A stretch of 50,473 bases of DNA, taken from NCBI GenBank assembly GCA_022843785.1, contig JALHMZ010000017.1, forward strand, positions 1-50,473, in the 5' to 3' direction. Both the position numbers and the translations under genes were made by a program. Below, in pieces: positions 1 through 8,318 of the stretch. The first letter of the stretch is position 1; every line of letters begins with the position of its first letter. The notes under the pieces are model-generated. The model had not been told where the DNA came from, searched no databases, and saw nothing but the letters and a program-made list of their open reading frames with translations. The DNA is from Nitrospira sp. (lineage in GTDB: Bacteria > Nitrospirota > Nitrospiria > Nitrospirales > Nitrospiraceae).

Positions 1-105
1 CAAGACCCAAAACACGCCGATCCCCAGCATCGCCAACCAGCCGATCTTCACCGGCTTGGAATCGTACCACTGCGAAATATCATAGCCCCTATCTGATGCT
101 GCCAT
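1..105 (-). CDS. amoC: Ammonia monooxygenase subunit C, N-terminal fragment
   Basis: Partial gene: only the first 35 codons lie in the window and the reading frame continues past position 1. The translation starts MAASDRGYDISQWYDSKP and continues into a hydrophobic segment (KIGWLAMLGIGVFWVL). This matches the N-terminal pattern of AmoC (Y-D-x-S-x-W-Y-D-S, K-I-G, then the first membrane helix), the membrane subunit of the copper-dependent ammonia monooxygenase that oxidises ammonia to hydroxylamine. A strong ribosome binding site (AAGGAGGTG) sits just before the ATG at 105-103. The gene follows the AmoE/AmoD-like gene after 44 bp on the same strand, so the two are probably co-transcribed. PmoC of methanotrophs is the alternative, but the N-terminus resembles ammonia oxidisers and the rest of the window looks like Nitrospira. 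Only a short stretch is visible, so the call rests on the N-terminal pattern. Confidence 0.8.
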   Translation of the reverse strand, partial: MAASDRGYDISQWYDSKPVKIGWLAMLGIGVFWVL

Positions 106-149
106 AATGGCACCTCCTTGGTTAGATAAACCTCCGCATCACGGAATCT

Positions 150-812
150 TCACAAGCGGCCCTGAACCGTCCTGCCCCTCAGTCGCTTTGATTTCGAAAG
201 CTCATAGCCAATCAGGCCGAGGACAAGGAGGACGGTCAAGGGGACCATCGCTTGTCTGGCAATGGCCGAGTAATTAAGTTGCTGTACTCGAAGTAGATAG
301 GATGAAGGGCTGAACCCTTCCGGGGTGATGATGAATGTATAGAGCCCCTTGTCCAACTTCGCTTCGCCTCGGGCCACACCGTCTGGATGGATGGCTGGAG
401 GCCAGTAGGCCACCGTTTGATCCTCTGCGGTGTCGTTGAATCCCCTGACAATCCGCACACTCACCGGCATGTTACGCAGGCCCGGATCCATGAGATCAAG
501 GACGAGGAAGGTATCGCCTTCACCGGGAATATCCGTACAGTACTGACCTTTAGTTTCATTCTGCGGCTGATACGCGTTGAAATGGACGAGGCTTCCGCCG
601 ACCCGTCGGACACAGGGATCCTCCTCTATTGCCACATTACCATGAGCATTGGCTAAGGCTGGCAGGAGGATCGTGAGCGCCGCGAGCATACCCACAACAC
701 GATGCCTACGGACCATCTGTGTGTGTCTGACCCTACTGACACTCCACCTCTTTCTGTGCATCATTCCAGCGACGACGCTGAATGCAACCACGGCAAGGAA
801 CATGGCCGTCAT
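150..812 (-). CDS. AmoE/AmoD-like periplasmic membrane-anchored protein
   Basis: 220 aa. A hydrophobic N-terminus (two hydrophobic stretches within residues 1-57, the second ending ALANAHG like a signal peptide) is followed by a soluble domain of about 130 residues starting HGNVAIEEDPCVRRVGG. It contains two cysteines (EEDPC and QYC) that could form a disulfide, the pattern FLVLDLMDPGLRNMPV, and a C-terminal transmembrane helix near residues 188-205 with a basic tail. This architecture and the HGxxxxEEDxC start match the small exported proteins encoded beside amoCAB in ammonia oxidisers (AmoE/AmoD, related to PmoD). Which of the two it is I cannot settle. The ATG at 812 has a good AAGGGGGTG ribosome site; a second start at 716 would give a more ordinary signal peptide but has a poor site. 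It lies directly upstream of amoC and probably supports AMO assembly or copper handling, which is inference. Confidence 0.65.
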   Translation of the reverse strand: MTAMFLAVVAFSVVAGMMHRKRWSVSRVRHTQMVRRHRVVGMLAALTILLPALANAHGNVAIEEDPCVRRVGGSLVHFNAYQPQNETKGQYCTDIPGEGDTFLVLDLMDPGLRNMPVSVRIVRGFNDTAEDQTVAYWPPAIHPDGVARGEAKLDKGLYTFIITPEGFSPSSYLLRVQQLNYSAIARQAMVPLTVLLVLGLIGYELSKSKRLRGRTVQGRL

Positions 813-1034
813 AGATCGTCACCCCCTTTCACTCCTACTACGCAACCATACTCTCGAGCCATGAAGGCTACATTAGACCCTCGTGAAAAATTCTTCATGA
901 TCTTTTCCCGCTCACAAGACCCAGCAGCGAAACTTTTCATCGAAGCATCTCACCCTAATCGTTCCCCCCCACTCTTCAGCCCTTCGCACTGCTTTCACGA
1001 TTTGTAATAACGCTGGTACGGATTCATGTTTATC
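813..1034. other. Intergenic leader, no gene seen
   Basis: No convincing gene is present between the AmoE-like start and the palindrome. If the minus-strand half of the palindromic promoter is used, this stretch would be an untranslated leader of about 200 nt for the amoE-like/amoC operon. I see no riboswitch-like fold that I can name. Confidence 0.4.
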
Positions 1035-1086
1035 ATGGTGTCCATGGTTTGTCAATATATATATATTGACAAACCATGGACACCAT
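1035..1086. promoter_or_regulatory. Perfect 52-bp palindrome, probable operator
   Basis: Positions 1035-1060 are the exact reverse complement of 1061-1086, with no central spacer. Each arm contains TGTCCATGGTTTGTCAATAT, which resembles the operator half-sites TGTCCAATGT and the adjoining TTTGTCAA in front of both MerR/B12 regulator genes in this window. Each arm also supplies a perfect TTGACA -35 box, one facing each way (1066-1071 plus, 1055-1050 minus). The element lies between the divergent amoE-like/amoC and glutathione peroxidase transcription units. Inference: it is a symmetric operator for one or both CarH/LitR-type regulators. Confidence 0.7.
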
Positions 1087-1095
1087 AAATACAAT
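1066..1095 (+). promoter_or_regulatory. Sigma70-type promoter of the peroxidase gene
   Basis: TTGACA at 1066-1071, an 18-bp spacer, and TACAAT at 1090-1095. The spacer carries AAACCATGGACACC, aligned with AAACATTAGACATT in the second regulator promoter (26215-26243), which has the same -35 and -10 hexamers. A repressor bound there would cover the promoter. Transcription would begin about 40 bp before the ATG at 1143. Confidence 0.65.
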
Positions 1096-1142
1096 ACACC
1101 CTCAGTGTTGTTCTACTAGACACGAATAAGGAGCCGCTCGCT

Positions 1143-1763
1143 ATGTCGGTATATTCTAAAATTTTCCTTGCGCTATTTGGCTTTGCCACTCTCGGAATTG
1201 GACTCTGTGCCTTCACTGAGTCAGACGGTGATGCAAAGGAGAAACGATCGAATGAGGCATCAGGTTCGGGGCACTCGACAGCGCCTCTCTATGGGTTTCG
1301 CCTCCCAGACATCGATGGCCATCCTGTTGATCTTAAGACGTTCAAAGGCAAGGTCCTCTTGATTGTGAATACTGCGAGTTTCTGCGGCAACACGCCTCAG
1401 TATGAAGGACTCCAGGAAATGTATGAGCGGTATCGAGAGCGGGGATTCGAGGTCCTGGCGTTTCCGGCGAATGATTTTGGCCAGCAGGAGCCCGGTACCA
1501 ATCAAGAAATTAAAGGGTTCTGCTATACCAAGTACAGCATCAGTTTCCCTCTGTTTTCGAAAATCAGCGTGGTCGGAAAGGAGAAGCACCCGCTCTACCG
1601 ATACTTAACCGAGCAGAGCGCATTCCCCGGCCGTGTGACCTGGAACTTTCAGAAATACCTGGTGGATCGCTCCGGGAATGTAATCGGAAAATATGATCCC
1701 GAGATGAACCCCTTGTCGCCCGCTATTCTAGCTGATGTGGAGAGAGCATTGGCGGCAAGCTGA
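1143..1763 (+). CDS. Glutathione peroxidase family protein, exported
   Basis: 206 aa. Residues 1-24 form a hydrophobic export or lipoprotein-like signal (LGIGLC). The thioredoxin-fold domain runs from about residue 48. The peroxidatic cysteine is C81 in NTASFCGNTPQY, followed by the family motif FPANDFGQQEPG and by WNFQKYLVD near the C-terminus. A second cysteine in IKGFCYTKY is in the place of the resolving cysteine of thioredoxin-dependent members, so the reductant is more likely thioredoxin-like than glutathione. It reduces peroxides or lipid peroxides, here in the periplasm or at the membrane. The ATG follows AAGGAG at suitable distance. Its promoter shares sequence with the AdoB12-regulator promoters, which suggests light-linked control (inference). 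Two small exported proteins follow on the same strand. Confidence 0.9.
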   Translation: MSVYSKIFLALFGFATLGIGLCAFTESDGDAKEKRSNEASGSGHSTAPLYGFRLPDIDGHPVDLKTFKGKVLLIVNTASFCGNTPQYEGLQEMYERYRERGFEVLAFPANDFGQQEPGTNQEIKGFCYTKYSISFPLFSKISVVGKEKHPLYRYLTEQSAFPGRVTWNFQKYLVDRSGNVIGKYDPEMNPLSPAILADVERALAAS

Positions 1764-1789
1764 ACCCTTGCATCAAAAGGGAATGCGGC

Positions 1790-2227
1790 ATGTGGATGCG
1801 CCGGGCACCTATCATAATTGGTCTTAGTCTGGGCTTCTTTCTGTATGACACGCCCGGTGTCAGCCTGGCAGCGGCTGCTTGGGTGCGAATCGGCGGGACC
1901 CATAAATACGACCGTTATGTGGATATGACCACCATTGGGGTGTCGGGAGCGAAAGTCACACTCTGGACACTCCGGGACTTTCGTATCGAGCGAACTATTC
2001 CAGGCGGTCCCTACCGGTCATTAAAAATCAAACGGCAATACGATTGCGGCCAGAGAAAAAGCCGACCACTCCATGTCCAGTACTATCCGAAGGCCTTGGC
2101 ACAGGGCCGTGTCTTTTACGCTGCGCCAGCCACGCGTGAGTGGTCCCGCGTGGTTCCCGGGAGCGATGACGATGCGGAAATGAAGATCGCCTGTCGTGCA
2201 GTCCCGGTCGGGATTCCGTCTAGATAG
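1790..2227 (+). CDS. Small exported protein, surface-adhesin E-like
   Basis: 145 aa with an N-terminal signal peptide (hydrophobic residues 7-29) and a single small domain beginning AAWVRIGGTHKYDRYVD. The pattern W-x-x-I-G-x-x-x-x-Y-x-x-Y-V-D, a middle segment with K-R-Q-Y-D-C and a C-terminal K-I-A-C pair resembles the adhesin_E (Haemophilus protein E-like) domain, widespread in exported proteins of unknown role. The two cysteines probably form a disulfide. It follows the peroxidase by 26 bp and precedes a paralogue by 11 bp, so all three are probably one operon. Function unknown. Confidence 0.65.
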   Translation: MWMRRAPIIIGLSLGFFLYDTPGVSLAAAAWVRIGGTHKYDRYVDMTTIGVSGAKVTLWTLRDFRIERTIPGGPYRSLKIKRQYDCGQRKSRPLHVQYYPKALAQGRVFYAAPATREWSRVVPGSDDDAEMKIACRAVPVGIPSR

Positions 2228-2238
2228 CAGAGGGTAAC

Positions 2239-2664
2239 ATGCAACGACTATTGATGCTGGTGGTGCTGAGCGGTGGATGGATGACAGCCTGCACGGGAGG
2301 TGAGACACCATCCAGTTCCTCCCCAGTCTCCGCAGCGGAGTGGAGCAAGATCGGAGAGACGGAGACCTACACCTATTATGTCGATCACGGCAGTATTCGG
2401 AAGGCGGACGAAACCGTCACCATGTCTGATCTGTTTGATTATAAGATGGCACAGACGGAAGCTGACATCCCGGCACTCTCGAAAATCACTGTGCGAGAAT
2501 ACGACTGTCAGAATCGTAAAAGCCAACCGGTGAAAACGACATGGTATGCCGAACACATGGGTTCCGGAGCGGTCGCTCGCAGCACTGGTGCTGCAGGCAA
2601 ACTGACAACCTCCGTCTCGGGGACATCCACCGCAGTGCTTATGAAGATCGCTTGTGGGATTTGA
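2239..2664 (+). CDS. Lipoprotein, surface-adhesin E-like
   Basis: 141 aa. A lipoprotein signal with cysteine C18 in WMTAC is followed by a serine-rich linker and then a domain starting EWSKIGETETYTYYVD. It shares layout and the Y-D-C ... K-I-A-C cysteine pair with the gene just upstream, so the two look like a tandem duplication that has diverged into a soluble and a lipid-anchored form. It closes the small plus-strand operon with the peroxidase; the next gene is convergent. Specific function unknown. Confidence 0.65.
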   Translation: MQRLLMLVVLSGGWMTACTGGETPSSSSPVSAAEWSKIGETETYTYYVDHGSIRKADETVTMSDLFDYKMAQTEADIPALSKITVREYDCQNRKSQPVKTTWYAEHMGSGAVARSTGAAGKLTTSVSGTSTAVLMKIACGI

Positions 2665-2783
2665 AAGTCTACTCCCGCATTGTGGCGCTCTGATCCGCTC
2701 CTTGGCTAAACAAAGTCCTACCTGTACGAGGCAGATTGCTTGGTCACTAATCTGATGAATCTAGAGAATACCGGCAGTTGGAG

Positions 2784-4043
2784 TCACAACAGGTCGCAAT
2801 CAGTCAGTACTGCTTCAGCTGATTTCCGTCCCGACAACAGCGCGCCGTCCAGCGTACCGCTTTCCCGGTAATCGCCACACAGGTAAAGACCCGCAGTCAC
2901 GCGTGGTGAAGCTGTACGGTTGCCGGGGGACAGCAGGTCAATCGGAGGTAGCGCGTGGTGAATGTGATCGGTCCTCAGATGTCGCCACCCGTTGACCTGT
3001 GAGCCGAACCAGGATTGAAGAAACAGCCGCACCGCTTGCGGACCATCACTATGTGCCTCAATCTGGTCAGTCGTGGTCACGGAGATCAAGGCTCGCCCAG
3101 GTGGCGCGTACGAAGGCGCTGCTTCACTCAGGACGCAGACTGTCCGGACAACCCCATCGCCTTCCCCATTCAACATCAACCAGGGACCACGCTGCGGAGC
3201 AACCGGGGCATCGAAATAGAGCGTCATCGAGCCACGAGCTGAGGTTCCTGGCACGTGCTTCCCTTGCAAGCGGGACGCAGTCACATCATCTGTCGCGATC
3301 ACCAGTGCGTGGGTCGTGAGACGTTCCCCGGACTCCAGTAGCACACTCGATTCTTGAATCTTCTGCACAGCGTGGTTCAAGCGGACTGTTCCTGGCGGCA
3401 AGGAAGATGCCAGCTGTTGTGCGATGGCACCCATGCCGTCTCGCGGTACAGCTGTTGCTCCTCGGCAGAAGGCCGCCCAGACCAGCTCAAAAATCCAGCA
3501 AGGTGTACTTAATTCTGCCTCCAAGAAAACGCCGCTGAGAAAGGGCTTGAAGAATCGCGTTATCATGGCGTCCGAAAATTGATAGTCCCGCAAGACTTCG
3601 CGAGTCGGACGGGCGGGGTCGGTCATCTCAGAGCAGAGGTGTTGGCGCAATGCGTCGCGTCGCACTTGCAACATTCGCAACTTGTCGGTGAGCGAGCCGA
3701 TCGGGCTGACCAACGTCTGCAGTAGATCTTGCGGACGGCGCAAGAGATCACTCATCACATGAAAGCGACCGGCGTAGCGAATGAGCGCTCCGGGGTAAAA
3801 CGGCATGAGGTTCAACGTGGCATAGTTCAGCGCCTTGCGCGCTTCCGGATAGCCGGTGAGAAAGACCTGGAATCCGCGATCGAGTTGAAAGCCCTCTGCG
3901 CGATCCGTCCGGACACGCCCCCCGATACCGTCGGACGCCTCAAGAACCGTGCAGGCGAGACCGGCGTTTGTCAGATGACGTGCACAGGCCAATCCGGCAA
4001 GGCCGGCGCCGATGATGAGCACCTGTGGAGTGGCGTGTTTCAT
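2784..4043 (-). CDS. FAD-dependent oxidoreductase, amine oxidase/phytoene desaturase-like
   Basis: About 419 aa from the ATG at 4043. The N-terminal dinucleotide-binding motif is G12-A-G14-L-A-G17 (VLIIGAGLAGLACARHL), followed by E-A-x-x-x-x-G-G-R, the second FAD contact typical of the flavin amine oxidase/protoporphyrinogen oxidase/phytoene desaturase superfamily. The C-terminus has LYLCGDYRESGTLDGALLSG, the usual last FAD-binding stretch. The substrate cannot be read from sequence. A TTG codon at 4064 is an alternative start; neither start has a strong ribosome site. It is the last gene of the long minus-strand run, about 200 bp beyond the methyltransferase at 4250, and may be a separate unit. 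Homologues occur in photolyase gene neighbourhoods. Confidence 0.8.
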   Translation of the reverse strand: MKHATPQVLIIGAGLAGLACARHLTNAGLACTVLEASDGIGGRVRTDRAEGFQLDRGFQVFLTGYPEARKALNYATLNLMPFYPGALIRYAGRFHVMSDLLRRPQDLLQTLVSPIGSLTDKLRMLQVRRDALRQHLCSEMTDPARPTREVLRDYQFSDAMITRFFKPFLSGVFLEAELSTPCWIFELVWAAFCRGATAVPRDGMGAIAQQLASSLPPGTVRLNHAVQKIQESSVLLESGERLTTHALVIATDDVTASRLQGKHVPGTSARGSMTLYFDAPVAPQRGPWLMLNGEGDGVVRTVCVLSEAAPSYAPPGRALISVTTTDQIEAHSDGPQAVRLFLQSWFGSQVNGWRHLRTDHIHHALPPIDLLSPGNRTASPRVTAGLYLCGDYRESGTLDGALLSGRKSAEAVLTDCDLL

Positions 4044-4249
4044 GTCACGATTACGTTGAGACAAGAACCTCTGTCACAATCGGTTCCCAATGGCCTGTAG
4101 CCTCTTGAGATATGTCGCGGAGGAAGTATCCCCCAGAGTACCGGTTTCTTGTTTGCGGAAGTTGCGCCTTGTTCTACCAAATCCTCCACTACTTCTTCCA
4201 ATGTCGGTGCGCAGAATTCGACGTGGGCCCTAGCAAAGAACTGATAGAT

Positions 4250-5554
4250 TCAGATGTGGACACTGTGGGGCCGCCACCCCGACTTGGCGTAGAGGAGATG
4301 GACGACACTCAGAGACCGTTCCAGGAACCCACCTTCACAATAACAGAGATAAAAATCCCAGAGACGGAGGAATTCCGTCTGATACCCGAGCGCTTTGATA
4401 TCCGGAAGCTTTGCGGCCATGTTCTTCCTCCAAGCCTGCAGCGTAGGAGCGTAGTGCATTCCGATATCTTCGAGATGAATCAGCCCCAGATCGCCGACTT
4501 TCGCCGATTCTTGCATCAGAGCACTCACGGAGGGGATGCAGCTGCCTGGGAAAATGAAGCGTTGAATAAAGTCCACGGATCGCTTCGCCTGCTCGTAGAA
4601 TCGTTCGTCGATCGTGATGCCCTGAATGAGGGCCAGCCCGGAAGATTTCAACATGCGGCTGCAGACCTCGAAAAAGGCTTTGTAAAACTGATGTCCGACG
4701 GCCTCGATCATTTCGATTGAGACGAGCTTGTCGAATTGCAGACCAAGCTTCGGCAAATCGCGATAATCCGTGAGCAACACCGTGACGCGATCACTCAAGC
4801 CGGCCTCCTGAACTCGCTGCAAGGCCATGTCATATTGCTGCTGCGAGATCGTTGTGGTCGTTACACGACATCCATAGTGGCACGCCGCATGGACGGCGAA
4901 TCCACCCCAACCGGTACCAATTTCAAGCAGATGGTCGTTCACCGACAGCTTCAGCTTATGGCAAATGCGATCGTTCTTCGCACGTGAGGCCTCTGCGAGG
5001 GTGGACTCCGGTCGCTCAAAGTAGGCGCAGGAATACATCATCGTCTCGTCAAGCATGAGCCGGAAGAACTCGTTACCTAAATCGTAATGGGCGGTAATGT
5101 TCTTCGCACTGCCGGCTTTCGTATTACGATTGAGCCAATGGATTGTCTTGAGTAACGGCTTGGACGCCAGTGCGAGGCCACCTTCCATGTTGTTCAGGAG
5201 CGATCGATTCAACACAAAGATACGAACCAACGTTGTGAGGTCATCACAGTTCCAAAGCCCCCGACGGTACGCATCGCCGACTCCGACGGTGCCGCCCAAC
5301 GCAATGTCGATATAGGTGTGGGAATCATGAATTGTGACGGTCGCCTGGAGTGGGCACTGGGGAGTTAGTTGACCGAAAGAATAACGTTCCTTGCCCTCCA
5401 AGAGCGTGATGGCGCCATGCTGCAACTTGTTGAGCTTGAAAAAGATGAGTCGGCGTGCAAGCCGAGAGATCCGGCTTGCGCCCGATGAGAGCCCCTCATG
5501 GCTGCTGTGTCGATCGTTGTGCGCAAGACCGGTTGTAATCATCTGGTTGCTCAT
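4250..5554 (-). CDS. cfa: Cyclopropane-fatty-acyl-phospholipid synthase family methyltransferase
   Basis: 434 aa. The SAM-binding motif I is LLEIGTGWGGFAVHAA, and the characteristic C-terminal block RFIFPGSCIPSVSALM of cyclopropane fatty acid synthases is present. The family adds a methylene bridge or methyl group from S-adenosylmethionine to double bonds of membrane phospholipid acyl chains at the inner membrane. The start overlaps the stop of the DUF1365 gene in an ATGA arrangement (5554-5551), so the genes are translationally coupled. The trio FAD oxidoreductase-DUF1365-cyclopropane synthase is a recurrent operon and is part of the singlet-oxygen/light response in several proteobacteria. 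Exact product (cyclopropane or methyl-branched/furan acyl chain) is not determined by sequence alone. Confidence 0.9.
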   Translation of the reverse strand: MSNQMITTGLAHNDRHSSHEGLSSGASRISRLARRLIFFKLNKLQHGAITLLEGKERYSFGQLTPQCPLQATVTIHDSHTYIDIALGGTVGVGDAYRRGLWNCDDLTTLVRIFVLNRSLLNNMEGGLALASKPLLKTIHWLNRNTKAGSAKNITAHYDLGNEFFRLMLDETMMYSCAYFERPESTLAEASRAKNDRICHKLKLSVNDHLLEIGTGWGGFAVHAACHYGCRVTTTTISQQQYDMALQRVQEAGLSDRVTVLLTDYRDLPKLGLQFDKLVSIEMIEAVGHQFYKAFFEVCSRMLKSSGLALIQGITIDERFYEQAKRSVDFIQRFIFPGSCIPSVSALMQESAKVGDLGLIHLEDIGMHYAPTLQAWRKNMAAKLPDIKALGYQTEFLRLWDFYLCYCEGGFLERSLSVVHLLYAKSGWRPHSVHI

Positions 5555-6342
5555 GATGGTGTCTGACTCGTCGCCGCAGGCGACGGCTCCTTCCGTTTCC
5601 TGGGGTGGGCATAGAGAGGGATACGCTTGGCCCAGAGTCTCAAGGCCTGCCAATGGATGGCACCGATGACCTTGGCTGTCATCAGGGGATACTGCACAAG
5701 CACGCGCGCCAGGGATGTACTAGAGAGCTCCTGACGTTGGAGCCTCATCGTAGCGTCAAAGAAAGGCCGCCCGTCGCGAAGATTTTCCATATGGATGGTG
5801 AGTTGCGATGCCGGCTCGGTAAATCGCCAATCGTAGACGGTATCCATGTCGATAAACGGCGAAATGTGGAACGCCTTGTCGAATTGGTAGTGCTTCCTTC
5901 TGCCGCGGGCACGGTTGTCCTCCCTGCCCAGAACGTAACAGTGACGCTCTCCCCAGGGGGTGTTGGTAATTTCCGCGACGATGGTGTCGACACCACGATC
6001 GAATCGGTCATAGCAAAAATAGAAGCTGACCGGGTTGAACACGTAGCCGAAGTAGCGGAAGTGAGTCAGGAGGCGAATCGGTCCAGTCGGTCGACTGCCC
6101 GTTTTCGTCTCGACGAGTTGTCGTATCGATTCATGTAACGGAATGATCGGATCGCCAACATGGTCTCTACGCCTGAAGGCGGCAAGGTTGGTGCGGTCAA
6201 CGGACCAGAACCAGCGATCCTCAAAGACGGCCGGTAGTTCGTCCAGGTCTACATACATCATGAACAACCGGTAGGTGAACGCGTGCGGAACCGGACTGAA
6301 CCGCCGGTGCCGGACATATCCTGTATAGATCGCGCTCTTCAT
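5551..6342 (-). CDS. DUF1365 family protein
   Basis: 263 aa. Starts MKSAIYTGYVRHRRFSPV and contains RLFMMYVDLDEL, HFRYFGYVFNPVSFYFCYD and the conserved NTPWGERHCYVL, all typical of the DUF1365 family. Members almost always sit between a FAD-dependent oxidoreductase and a cyclopropane-synthase gene, exactly as here, and are presumed to act on membrane acyl chains. The reaction is unknown. Its ATG overlaps the upstream stop (ATGA, 6342-6339), and its stop overlaps the downstream start, so the three genes are tightly coupled. A longer frame upstream of 6342 exists but overlaps the preceding gene and is not needed. Confidence 0.9.
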   Translation of the reverse strand: MKSAIYTGYVRHRRFSPVPHAFTYRLFMMYVDLDELPAVFEDRWFWSVDRTNLAAFRRRDHVGDPIIPLHESIRQLVETKTGSRPTGPIRLLTHFRYFGYVFNPVSFYFCYDRFDRGVDTIVAEITNTPWGERHCYVLGREDNRARGRRKHYQFDKAFHISPFIDMDTVYDWRFTEPASQLTIHMENLRDGRPFFDATMRLQRQELSSTSLARVLVQYPLMTAKVIGAIHWQALRLWAKRIPLYAHPRKRKEPSPAATSQTPS

Positions 6343-7601
6343 GACGAGAGGTCCTTCCCGAAATGCTTGCAGACGGCCAGCGCACTGTTCACTCCATCTT
6401 CGTGAAATCCAAATCCCCAGTAGGCACCGCAATAGGACGTCCGATTGAGGCCGTTGATCTCGCCGTGGCGCTTCTGTGCGGCAACGGCTTCCGGTGAGTA
6501 GACAGGATGATGATACGTGATGCGACGCAGGATCGTGGCGGGATTGATGGCGTGCGTGTGATTGAGCGTCACGCAAAACTCGCAGGGTGCGGTCAGGCCC
6601 TGCAGCTTGTTCATGTGGTAGGTCAGAACCGCGCGATCAGGCTGGGTCCCAAGCAGATGGTAGTTCCATGCGGCCCAGGCGAGTCTCCGTTTGGGTAGCA
6701 TCGACGTGTCGGTGTGCAACACCGCGTCGTTCTCCTGATAGTGAATGCTCCCCAGCACTTCTTTTTCCGTCGGCGTGGGATCGGCAAGCATGGAGAGGGC
6801 CTGATCGCTGTGCGTGGCGATGATCACATGGTCAAACCGCAACACCTGACAGTCTCGCCCGTCAAGCTTGTTGCGAATCTCTACGTAGTCCGGGAAACGA
6901 CCCACCGAGTCGACAGGGGAGTTGAGGTGAATCCGATTACGGAACGGCGCGACGAGTTTTTCGGCATACCGCTGCGAGCCACCCGTTATGACCCGCCACG
7001 TCGGGCGCTCATCCACTGAAAGCATGCCATGGTTCTTAAAAAACTGGATTAAGTACCGGGCCGGAAACTTCCACATGCTCTCGTGACCAGCTGACCAAAT
7101 CGCGGCTCCCATTGGGATAATGTAGTGGTCGATGAACTCCCTTGAATATTGATGAGTCTCCAGATAGGACCCGAGTGAGGGGCCTGGCTCCGGCCGTGTC
7201 AGCAGTTCCAGCGACTCACGATTGAAGCGCAGGATGTCCCGAATCATTCGGTAAAACGTGGGGCGAAGCAGGTTGCGCCGCTGGGCGAACAGCCTGTTCA
7301 GCGACGTCCCATTGTACTCGAGGCCGGTTCGCTCGCATTTGACACCGAAGCTCATGTCGCTTGGTTCCGATTCCACGCCGAGTTTCCGGAGCAGGGCAAT
7401 GAAGTTCGGGTAGGTCCAATCGTTAAACACTATGAACCCCGTGTCTATGGCGTAATCTCGGCCTTCCATCGAGACTTTGACCGTATTGGTATGTCCGCCG
7501 ATATAATCAGCAGCCTCGAAGACAGTGATCTCATGATCCTGGTGCAGGAGGTACGCCGCGACCATTCCCGAAATGCCTGTGCCGACAATCGCGATCTTCA
7601 T
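6339..7601 (-). CDS. NAD(P)/FAD-dependent oxidoreductase (COG2907-like)
   Basis: 420 aa. N-terminal Rossmann motif MKIAIVGTGISG (G7-x-G9-x-x-G12), then FEAADYIGGHTNTV, the second FAD-binding segment of flavin amine-oxidase-type enzymes. The internal pattern YAIDTGFIVFNDWTYPNF is typical of the COG2907 group found beside DUF1365. It probably oxidises or desaturates a lipid-linked substrate in cooperation with the two genes that follow; the substrate is unproven. A weak TTGACA-like box lies on the minus strand at 7651-7646, about 45 bp upstream of the start, so an internal promoter is possible, but the -10 match is poor. The gap to the lipocalin gene is 179 bp. Confidence 0.85.
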   Translation of the reverse strand: MKIAIVGTGISGMVAAYLLHQDHEITVFEAADYIGGHTNTVKVSMEGRDYAIDTGFIVFNDWTYPNFIALLRKLGVESEPSDMSFGVKCERTGLEYNGTSLNRLFAQRRNLLRPTFYRMIRDILRFNRESLELLTRPEPGPSLGSYLETHQYSREFIDHYIIPMGAAIWSAGHESMWKFPARYLIQFFKNHGMLSVDERPTWRVITGGSQRYAEKLVAPFRNRIHLNSPVDSVGRFPDYVEIRNKLDGRDCQVLRFDHVIIATHSDQALSMLADPTPTEKEVLGSIHYQENDAVLHTDTSMLPKRRLAWAAWNYHLLGTQPDRAVLTYHMNKLQGLTAPCEFCVTLNHTHAINPATILRRITYHHPVYSPEAVAAQKRHGEINGLNRTSYCGAYWGFGFHEDGVNSALAVCKHFGKDLSS

Positions 7602-7780
7602 GCGGTCTTCAGTGCTTCGTTGATCGGATTCACATCCAGCCAGATTGTCAAAGAGGCCGCCATACCATCGACACCCGGCATGCTTCCCCTCCGCTGGCGT
7701 TGAGCGCCGACCCGGTTCCGCCGACGGGCCGGTCTGTCACCACAGTACAATCAACGCGTTCCATGGCCCTTCAGGGCACG

Positions 7781-8311
7781 CTAATTCCACCGTTGAGGCA
7801 CCTTGCGGACTTTGGACACATCGTAGCCTTCCTCGGCGATGAGCGTGAGAAACCGTTGATAGTCCGAATCGGGAATTTCAGGAGTTCGCGCCATCAACCA
7901 CACGTAATCACGCGCGGTTCTTCCAATGACCGTTTGACTGTACGACTCATCCAGAAAGACGATGCGATAGTCGGCCTTGATCGGCCAGATGAACTGCATG
8001 CCCCAGACGGCATTCGATTGCGTATCGATGATATAGCCGGTCGGATGATAGGTCTTGCGCTCCCCCTCAAAGCCGCCCTCGCGGAAGCTAAAGGTCGTGG
8101 GCACGGTGCCGTCCTCGGCCAAGCGATAGGACTCCACGGCGTTGTAGGCGTTCGTCTCGATAAAAGTGGGAATATTGGCGATGACGTACCAGTCCCCCAT
8201 GAACCGCTCCAAGTTCACAGTCGTCGCGGTGCGAATGGGTGGTGGGCTGCTGCAGGCCGCAAGCGTGAGCAGCACAACGGGCATGAAGAGTGACGGCATC
8301 ACAGATGACAT
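7781..8311 (-). CDS. Outer-membrane lipocalin (Blc-like lipoprotein)
   Basis: 176 aa. Lipoprotein signal ending LLTLAAC, then the lipocalin signature ERFMGDWYVIANIPTFIE (G-x-W), a mid-region with KADYRIVFLDESYSQTVIG and the third conserved region DYVWLMARTPEI. Bacterial lipocalins are lipid-anchored barrels that bind fatty acids or lysophospholipids and are induced by membrane stress. Here the gene lies among lipid-modifying enzymes, consistent with a role in membrane maintenance. GAGG lies 5 bp before the ATG at 8311. The gene starts 7 bp after the stop of the DUF6134-like gene, so both are in the same operon. Confidence 0.9.
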   Translation of the reverse strand: MSSVMPSLFMPVVLLTLAACSSPPPIRTATTVNLERFMGDWYVIANIPTFIETNAYNAVESYRLAEDGTVPTTFSFREGGFEGERKTYHPTGYIIDTQSNAVWGMQFIWPIKADYRIVFLDESYSQTVIGRTARDYVWLMARTPEIPDSDYQRFLTLIAEEGYDVSKVRKVPQRWN

Positions 8312-8318
8312 AGTGTCC

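Noticed and set aside
4112..4720. 202-codon plus-strand open frame opposite the cyclopropane synthase gene
   Set aside because: It lies antisense to the clearly conserved SAM methyltransferase and has no domain-like pattern or ribosome site.
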